This document shows positions 8,518-14,989 of a stretch of 14,989 bases of DNA, piece by piece. The notes beneath the pieces are model-generated. The model was given only the letters and a program-made list of their open reading frames with translations. It made no database searches and was not told the origin of the DNA. The translations under genes and the position numbers were made by a program. Where the stretch lies: assembly GCA_028456385.1 (NCBI GenBank), contig JALNQF010000752.1, positions 1 to 14,989 of the forward strand. Direction: 5' to 3'. The DNA is from Ophiosphaerella korrae. Taxonomy: Eukaryota > Ascomycota > Dothideomycetes > Pleosporales > Phaeosphaeriaceae. Each line of letters starts with the position of its first letter. Position 1 is the first letter of the stretch.

Positions 8518-8947
8518 TATTATAAGTATAATAGAGGAAATTAAGATAGAACTAATTAGCCTTAACTTAGATACTAATAAAGTATAAGATAAGTAAAGTA
8601 ATAATCTTAATTAAGAGACTATATATAATTAAGATACCTAAAGTAATCTATAATCTATAGATTCTTAGTATCTATAGATTATAGATTAAGATAATCTATA
8701 ATCTATTAGTCTTAGTAACTATAGATTATAGATTATAATAAGTATATAGTTAATAGGATACGTATTATTAAGATAATATTAGTAATTTAATCTCTTAACT
8801 ATAGAATGCTAATACAAGATAGTTATAAAATATCTTCTATTAATCCTAGTTATTATAGATTATAACTTAAGCTTTTACTATTAATTCTTAATCTACTAAC
8901 CTCCTATAAAATAGGTACCTATAGTTAATAATAGGTAGCCTATAATA
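8518..8947 (+). repeat. 3' LTR of element A
   Basis: 430 bp, co-linear with 1489-1918 and more mutated at several sites: TTAAG for TCGAG, CTTAAT for CTCGAT, TAAG for TAGG. At two sites it keeps what the 5' LTR lost (ACGT in the segment near 8760; TGC near 8807). The loss of different bases in the two copies means each LTR was mutated independently after insertion. It ends cctataata and is followed by the ttata duplication. Confidence 0.93.
8645..8734. repeat. Two adjacent palindromes inside the 3' LTR
   Basis: This is the same pair as at 1616-1705. The first hairpin here is perfect: arms AATCTATAATCTATAGAT (8645-8662) and its complement (8670-8687) around a 7-nt loop. The second, 8693-8734, uses nearly the same arm. 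Confidence 0.85.
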
Positions 8948-8952
8948 TTATA
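8948..8952. repeat. Target-site duplication of element A, right copy
   Basis: The sequence ttata follows the 3' LTR and matches 1484-1488. Beyond it, the minus-strand integrase frame of element B begins at once, showing that A landed inside that gene. Confidence 0.85.
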
Positions 8953-11900
8953 CCTAAAGTATTTTTTCCTTAAGGTAGGCTACTAAGTTACTATAAGTAT
9001 TAAGTAGCTTATTAGCTTATATATATTAGTTATATTAAGCTAAGTTTAGTTAATCTTTATTATTTTTACTAGGGTATATACTACTATAAAGGTAATACTC
9101 TAGATTTATAAGAAATAGGGTTATCTTAATAGATATATTAATAGTATTATTTACTTAGAACTTAGCTATATATAGCTAGGCTACCTAGTTATCTTACGCG
9201 TAGTTAATATATTACCTTAGAAAGATCTCTAAGGCTTAATTTACTTACTTAGTTTAGCTATTAGTTTCTAGGTAGTACGTAGTTAAGAGCTTTTACGTAA
9301 TATAGAGGCGTTTATATATATAGCGCTAAAATTAGCTAATAAAGGTTGTTTTTCTATTAGATATAATATTTATTAAGACTTTATAAAGCTTAAAAATAGA
9401 TATAAAATATTAGGTAGCTTCTTCTAGTTTTAGAGACTTATAGGAGAAGAAATAGTATCTTTTTATAAAGTAGTAGTAAATTACTAGAATATATTTATAA
9501 ATCTAGCTACTATTTTTACTAGTTAGTAAGGCTTAGATATAGTCTACTAAGATATTAGTCTAAGGTATATAGAGAATTAGTATAAGTTAGAAGTAACTAA
9601 GTTTACTATCTTATAAGTTCTTTATATAGTAATAGATTAAGTATATATTATAAAATTACTTAATAGCTTAAAGTATCTTAAGCTAATAATAGTACTTATA
9701 TATTAGATATAGCGTGCTATAAAGTCTTTTATAGCCTACTAACTAATAGTTATAGTATAAATTAAAGATTTAGTAGTATAAATAGGCGTTTAAAGAGATA
9801 TATAGATACGTTTTATTAACTTAAAAGTGCTTTTCTTTCTCTAATCTAGTAAAACTAATATTAGTATATAAAAAGTAGTATCTTACTTTATAGAAGGCTT
9901 TTAATAGTTTTTATTATCTACTATCTATAGTAGTAAATATAGCTTAGGCTATATAGTCTTCTAAGTACGCTATATCTAGTAATTCTTTTATTAGGCGTAG
10001 GTTAATAATATATAGTAAGAGTTCTAGGTCTAGTTCTTTATTATAGAGTAGTAGAAAATCCTCTAGTAAGTTTACTAATATAGGTTTTATTCTTATAATA
10101 TAGTAAAGGTAAGTATATACTATAGTAGCTTATTTTAGTATAAATCTATCTAGCTTTTATAGGTTTACGAGGCTTAGAGTATAAATTACTATATCTAGTA
10201 TAGGTTTTACGCTTAGAGCTAAAACTTAAGAGCTTAGGATAATTTAGTTAGCTCCTAATACTTATAGATTAGAATTATCTATAGGGTAATCTTATAGTTA
10301 GTAGCTTAGGGCGTTTATAACCTTGTTTATATTGCTAGGTATATATTTAATATAGAAATTAAATTAGGATAGAAATAATAACTAGTAGGCCTAGTAGTAA
10401 TTAAGCTTTTTAGTTATTATAAAAGTTTCTAAATTATAGTAGTCTATTATAATATAGATTGTATATAGACTACTTATAGGCTCTAGTTTCTATTCTTTAA
10501 ATACTTAGATTATAGCTATAAGTTCTAGGTCGTAGATATTATAATTATATTCTACTAGGGTATATTTTTTTAAGAAGAAGCTAACTAGCTATTAGATTCT
10601 ATCCTAGTTTAGTTAGCTTATTACTCTACCTAAAGCCTACCTAGAGGTGTTAGTTTAGATATAGATTAGTTTTAAAAGGTTAAAGTAAAGTAAGACTATA
10701 CCTAGCTAGAAAGTAGCTTTTAGTTTATTAAAAGCGTTTATATATTCTTAGGTAATTATAAAGGGCTTATACTAAGTCTTTTAAAAAGGTAGCCTATTTC
10801 TTTTAGTAAGTTTAGTAATAACCTTAGACTTAATTAACTTAGTAAGTAGTAAGGTAAGGCTTAAGTAATCCTTAATAAAGTGCTAGAGAAATCTAGTATA
10901 GCTTAAAAAGGCTAAGACTTCTTTAGTAGTCTTTAGTATTTTTTACTCTTAGATAGTTTTAACTTTAGAGAGATCTATTATAATTTCTTTATTAGAAATA
11001 ATTATACTTAAAAACTTAACTAAAGTAGTATAGAAGCTAGATTTTTTAGAGTCTATATAGAAGCCTTACTCTTTTAGTTATATAAGTACTTTATAAATAT
11101 ACTAGATATAGTCTATTTTATTATTAAAGTATATTAAGACGTTGTCTATATATATAGTGTAGAAATTATCTAAATATTCTAGTAGAGCTAAGTTAATAGT
11201 GCGCTAGAAAGTAGCTAGTATATTAGTAAAGCTAAAGAGTACTACCTTATAGGTATATATACTAAAGTAGGTAATAAAAGTAGTTAGCTATTCTAAATTT
11301 AGAGTAATATATAAGTAGTAAAAGGCGTATATTACGTTAAATTTAGAGAATATCTTTACCTTATTTAAGTAAGCTAGTATTTCCCTAAAGAATAGAATAG
11401 AGTACTAGTCTTTAATAGTAGATTTATTTAGCTTGTAGTAGTTTATATAGACTTATAAGCTACTATCTAGTTTAGCTATAATTAGTAAGTTATTTCTAGC
11501 TAGAGAGCTATATTTACTAATAAAGCCTTTACCTTCTATTTCTTAGATATATTTCTAGATTACTTTATCTTAATTTTTAGTAAAAAAGTAAGGTTTAGTG
11601 TCTAGGATTTTTGCGCTAGGTTTAAAGGTAATTTCTAGGTTATATAACTTATAAGAGAGAAGTTCTTTAGTAGCTTTTTTATTAAAATAGAGTATTAAGT
11701 CTTAATATAGTTAGAGTAGTTCTATAGATAAAATATCTTTAAGCTCTACTATAAGTAGTAGTTTGTAAAATTATATATAATTTACTTCTCTAGCTACTTT
11801 ATAGTAGTATACTAGTAGTAGTATTTTATCTAAAGTAAGTACTATAAGTATATATCTACTTCTTCTAGTAAAGGCCTTAATTATATAATAACTAATAGTT

Positions 11901-12560
11901 TAAATATCTATTAATAAGTTCTATTTATACCTATTAAGGTACTTACTTAGGGGCCTTATAAGAGTAGATAATAGTTTAAGTACTAGCTTCTTTAAAGCTA
12001 TAGTAGAGTAATATCTAGGCGTACTATAGTATACTACTAAGAAGATTTTATTAGTTATCTAGTAGTACTATTAGTAGTAAGTATTAGAGAATAATAATAT
12101 TCTATAGTAGTAGTTAAGTTTAAAAGTATAGGCCTTATACTATAAAAATCTTAGAATAAGGTTAAATTAGCCTACGTTTTTAATAATATAGGTAGAAGTC
12201 TATTTAATATACGTGCTTACTTATAGGTAGAACTTAACTTAATACGTAATAAACTTAGATAAAGAACTATTATATCCTTTATAGATAATAAGTTAAAGTA
12301 GCTAGATAGTTTATAATTTTATAGTCTTCTAGGTAAATTTTTATTAAATAAAGTTTATATTAGCTCTATTATTAGCTAGAGTTCTAGCTATATAGAGTAC
12401 TATAGAGTCTTTACCTAAGAAGCTAGTAAATAAGAATTAGTTTAGCTTAGCTTCTATTAGATTAGTTAGTAGTTTCTTATACTAGACTATCTATATTCTA
12501 TAGGTAAGTATATAAGATATAGCTATACTAAGAGTTATACTTTAGTAGTTAATTACGCTC
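8953..12560 (-). pseudogene. pol: Element B Pol (dead): PR-RT-RNase H-integrase, cut by element A
   Basis: Minus strand, forward codon positions congruent to 2 mod 3 throughout. Protease: remnant TLANNRANINFI around 12350-12380 (from ADSGA; Asp now Asn at 12371-12373, Gly now Arg). RT: KPYFFTKN...EIEGKGFI at about 11480-11600, then DSSL*VYINYYKLNKSTIKD (VDYRxLN), FSKFNVIYAF at about 11330 (first catalytic Asp lost), and YIDN at 11141-11152 (second Asp of YIDD lost). RNase H: SFFLKKYTLVEYNYNIYDLEL near 10530-10590 and IIDYYNLETF near 10440. Integrase: VDYI (9542, Asp kept), VIYYYFIKR, IISNRKTTF (Asp to Asn at 9356-9358), LETNS*TK*VN* near 9260 (Glu to Lys), then LR*YINYA*DN and a PFxxNxGYHP-like remnant, up to 8953. 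It resumes at 1488. Upstream of the protease the frame overlaps the Gag frame; the boundary is approximate. Confidence 0.92.
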
Positions 12561-14988
12561 TTTTAGTTTATATAATCTTTAAGTTAAGGCTTTAGGCTTA
12601 GAGAATATTGTTTTCTAAATCCTAGTCTAAGTTAGGCTCTAGTTCTAGCTTTATGTCTAGTTAGAAGTTATATTTAAAGAATTAGTCTTCTATTTCTATA
12701 TCTATTTTAGAGTCTATTACTATATAGGTAGCTATATAGTAGTTTATAGTATTAGTAAGTATTTTAAATCTAGTAGCTTTTGTTTATTTATAAGTAGTAT
12801 AGTCTAGCTTCTTAATACTTATTTTTCTATAGCCCTAGTATAAAATTATTTTAAAGTTCTTAGTTTTAATTATAGTAGTCTTTTTACTAGTTAGGTATAT
12901 TCTTCTAAATACGCTTTCTAGTTATAGTTAATAGTATTTTAGTTCTTATAAAGTTATAGCTAGTTCTTCTTTAAAGTTTTATATCTACGCTCTTAGTTTA
13001 GCTCTTATAAGCGCTAGAGTATAAAGCTAGGTTTACTTAAAGCTTATATCTAGGTTGTAATTATTTACTTTATTTTCTAATATTAAGATTATCTTTTAAA
13101 AATTAGTAGGGCTATTATAGATACTAAGAGTAGTACTAGTAGCTTCTTTAAGCTAAGGTTATAGCTTTTTTTAAAAGTAGATATTATATAGCTATAGGTT
13201 CTATTATAGTTTAAGGCTAATATTATTAAATTTAGAAAAGAATTTAGCTTATACTAACTAGGTAGTTTTATAGATTAGTTAATCTAGTCTAAATTTAGCT
13301 ATTTCTAGGGTTTTATAATATACTTCTCCTAATCTTACTATATTTATATTACTAAATTAGTAAAAAAGTATAAAGAAATATATAAATTCTTCTTAGTATA
13401 GGTAGGTAATACTATTTAGGATAGTAAGGTATAGGTAAGCTAATCTTATATAGTAGCGTATAATAACATTAGCTTAGGTTTATAAGCTAATATATTTTTT
13501 TCTATTAGTAATAAAGTAATTATATATAGACTAGATAAAGGATATAATATCTACGTAGCGTCTTATACCTAAAAATTATAGAGGTTTTATAGAGTAGTCT
13601 TCTTATTCTTTATACTAGTAAAAATTAAAGGCTAGCTCTTAGATACTAGTTAAGAAAAGAGTTAAAGTAAACTTTTCTCTATTAAAGATATAGTAGCCTA
13701 CTACTAGTACTTAAGGTTTAAACTCTCTTTTAAAGAAGCTAGGTTACTAGCCTTATAGTAAGATCTTAGTATAGAGTAGTTTTATATCTTTTTATACTAG
13801 TATATTAAAGTTAAAGGTTTCTAGCTTAGTTTATTTAGCTATTAGGTTTTCTTAGTAGATTACTACTTTACGTAAGTAGTTATATTTTACTATAGCTTCT
13901 TCTTATAAAGCTTTATACTAAGTAGCTCTTTAGCCTAAAGTATTATATTACTCTATAATATAGTTATAGTCTAGTAGTAATTATACTAAGTATTCTTAGA
14001 GTTAAGCTAATTAGTTATCTTATTAAGAGAGTTATTTATCTAATTTACTTACTCTAGCTATAAGCCTCTAGTTTTATTTATTTACTACGTTAATTATATC
14101 TTATATCTAGGTATTTACAACTACTAAGTATAATACTATTCTAGCTAGGGTAAATTCTTTAAGAAATAAGTAATTACTAAGTTTATTATCTTTAATTCCT
14201 TAGTATAAAGTTAGTAGTAAGGTGTAAAATAAAGGTTAGAGCTTAGTAAACTTAGTAAGTAATTTCTTAAGTTTATCCTAAAATATAAAGACTATTCTTA
14301 GTAGTAAGTCTTTATTAATTATAGTGTTTAATAGTAAGTTATCTTTTAGCTCTTCTAAGATCTTAAGCTTAGGTATAGGCTAAGGTAATAATACTTAGCT
14401 AACGTTTAGTTAGGCGTTATTAATTAAGTTATTTAATATAGTCTAGTTATTAAAAGAGACCTTAGTAACTAGTTTATACCTTAGGGGGCTACTTTAGTTA
14501 AAGAAGGTAAGGTCTATATCTAGGTTAAATTCTTCTATAATAAGTTAGTTAAGAGTAGCTAAGTTTATTATAGAGCTATTAGCTAAGAAGACGCCTAGTA
14601 CTTATTAAGGAATTATATTAGGTTAGAAATTAAGTTTACTAGGTAGTTTTAGCTAAATAAAAGATTTAGAGTCTATTACCTATTTTCTTTTATCTTTCTA
14701 TAAAAGAGTCTTAAGATATTATTAGAAGTTACTTAGTACTTTTTTTATTAGAGTAGTTAGTATAGTAAGTCTTTAGGTTTATTTTTCTAGAGACTTAGTT
14801 CTAGTATATATTTTATAGATTTTTTATAGTATAGTAGCTCTAGAGCGTTTCTTTAGTTTTTTACTAGATCTATAGTTTACTATTTATAGTATATTTTTAT
14901 CTTATAAGTATACTTAGTTTAAGTAATAAAGAGGTTATAAGCTAGTATTATTTTAGTTTAAGAGGCTAGCTTTTAAAGAGATAGAAGA
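12541..14988 (-). pseudogene. gag: Element B Gag-like protein (dead, 5' end outside window)
   Basis: Minus strand, forward codon positions congruent to 1 mod 3. One frame gives a polar, Lys/Glu/Gln/Leu-rich sequence from the right edge to about 12541, more than 800 codons. Features in order: a Lys/Arg-rich N-terminal part (about 14880-14620), a region with the acidic patch EEFNLDIDLTFF near 14515-14550, and a strong coiled coil at about 13870-14075 (SKLDK*LS**DN*LA*L*EYL and following). A capsid-like region follows at about 13100-13600, then another coil (LIRAKLRA*I*NFKEEL) near 12950-13020. No CX2CX4HX4C spacing, even in Cys/His-to-Tyr form, was found before the protease. Position directly upstream of the protease makes Gag likely, but the length is unusual and I cannot match a named family. 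Its frame is minus one relative to pol. Confidence 0.6.
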
Positions 14989-14989
14989 T

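Larger units (their letters stand above)
1489..8947 (+). mobile_element. Element A: complete RIP-killed Ty3/Gypsy LTR retrotransposon
   Basis: The element is 7,459 bp, including the internal solo-LTR insertion (about 7,028 bp without it). Order: 5' LTR 1489-1918; leader 1919-2033, where a primer-binding site is expected but cannot be recognised after mutation; gag with two zinc knuckles; pol in the order protease, reverse transcriptase, RNase H, integrase, chromodomain-like end; a 600-bp stretch of unclear content; polypurine tract 8504-8517; 3' LTR 8518-8947. RT upstream of integrase defines Ty3/Gypsy. It is flanked by ttata duplications and sits inside the integrase gene of element B in the opposite orientation. 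No part can encode a functional protein now. Confidence 0.93.
1..14989. other. RIP-saturated AT-rich heterochromatin-like block
   Basis: Nearly every 60-base stretch lacks, or has only one, CA or TG dinucleotide, while TA is extremely common. Residual C is mostly in CT, CC and ACG contexts. Within the retrotransposon frames the substitutions expected from C-to-T on either strand are seen repeatedly: Gln and Trp codons become TAA/TAG, Cys and His become Tyr, Asp becomes Asn, Gly becomes Arg/Ser and Met becomes Ile. This is the known signature of repeat-induced point mutation, a pre-meiotic process of ascomycete fungi acting on duplicated DNA. No segment shows the composition of a functional host gene. 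The RIP assignment is inferred from composition and mutation spectrum. Confidence 0.95.
8948..14989 (-). mobile_element. Element B, 5' portion (Ty3/Gypsy chromovirus)
   Basis: A minus-strand retrotransposon running off the right edge of the window, in the order gag, protease, RT, RNase H, integrase. With 1-1488 it gives about 7.5 kb of visible element after removing element A. The 5' LTR, leader and Gag start lie beyond 14989. Mutation is as heavy as in element A. No TG-rich, lightly mutated segment is seen here, in keeping with B being the oldest layer. Confidence 0.9.

Noticed and set aside
1..14989. AT-rich bacterial, mitochondrial or plastid DNA
   Set aside because: Low GC alone would not remove CA/TG while leaving CT, AG and ACG. 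The coding content is LTR retrotransposon of the fungal chromovirus type.
1..14989. Short open frames scattered on both strands as genuine small genes
   Set aside because: No frame with ordinary codon use or an ATG-initiated domain was seen. ATG is itself nearly absent because TG is depleted, and apparent open stretches coincide with degraded retrotransposon frames or their antisense.

Overview
The window looks like an AT-rich, heterochromatin-type block from a filamentous ascomycete (Pezizomycotina) genome. It is made almost entirely of dead Ty3/Gypsy LTR retrotransposons destroyed by repeat-induced point mutation (RIP). CpA and TpG are nearly absent, TpA is everywhere, and recognisable retrotransposon reading frames are littered with TAA/TAG where Gln or Trp belongs. 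Cys and His have become Tyr, Asp has become Asn, and Gly has become Arg or Ser. I see no intact host gene, rRNA, tRNA or CRISPR array. The exact species cannot be named from this.

Layout: three layers are nested. (1) Oldest is element B, a chromodomain-bearing Ty3/Gypsy element (chromovirus) on the minus strand. It occupies 8948-14989 (gag, protease, RT, RNase H, most of integrase) and continues at 1-1488 (integrase C-terminus, chromodomain, a tandem repeat, probable 3' untranslated or LTR sequence). It runs off both window ends. (2) Element A, a complete 7,459-bp Ty3/Gypsy element on the plus strand (1489-8947), inserted into the integrase gene of B. It has two co-linear 430-bp LTRs, a 5-bp target-site duplication (ttata) and a polypurine tract. 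Removing A plus one duplication copy (7,464 bp, a multiple of 3) makes the B integrase frame run without a shift into its chromodomain. (3) A 426-bp solo LTR of the same family as A lies inverted at 3298-3723 inside A's gag-pol, flanked by a 5-bp duplication (cttag). Removing 431 bp puts A's gag and pol into one frame.

The solo LTR keeps more TG, CA and CG than its surroundings. It therefore serves as a nearly pre-mutation reference: where the two LTRs of A differ, the solo copy sometimes shows the ancestral base pair. The 5' and 3' LTRs of A differ at about 23 positions by my count by eye, all transitions and no indels, as expected when divergence comes from RIP and not from ordinary ageing.

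The least explained parts are a possible antisense reading frame between A's pol and its 3' LTR, a tandem repeat at the end of B's chromodomain, paired long palindromes inside the A-family LTRs, and a long coiled-coil Gag in B without visible zinc knuckles. Pseudogene coordinates are approximate where start or stop codons have been mutated.
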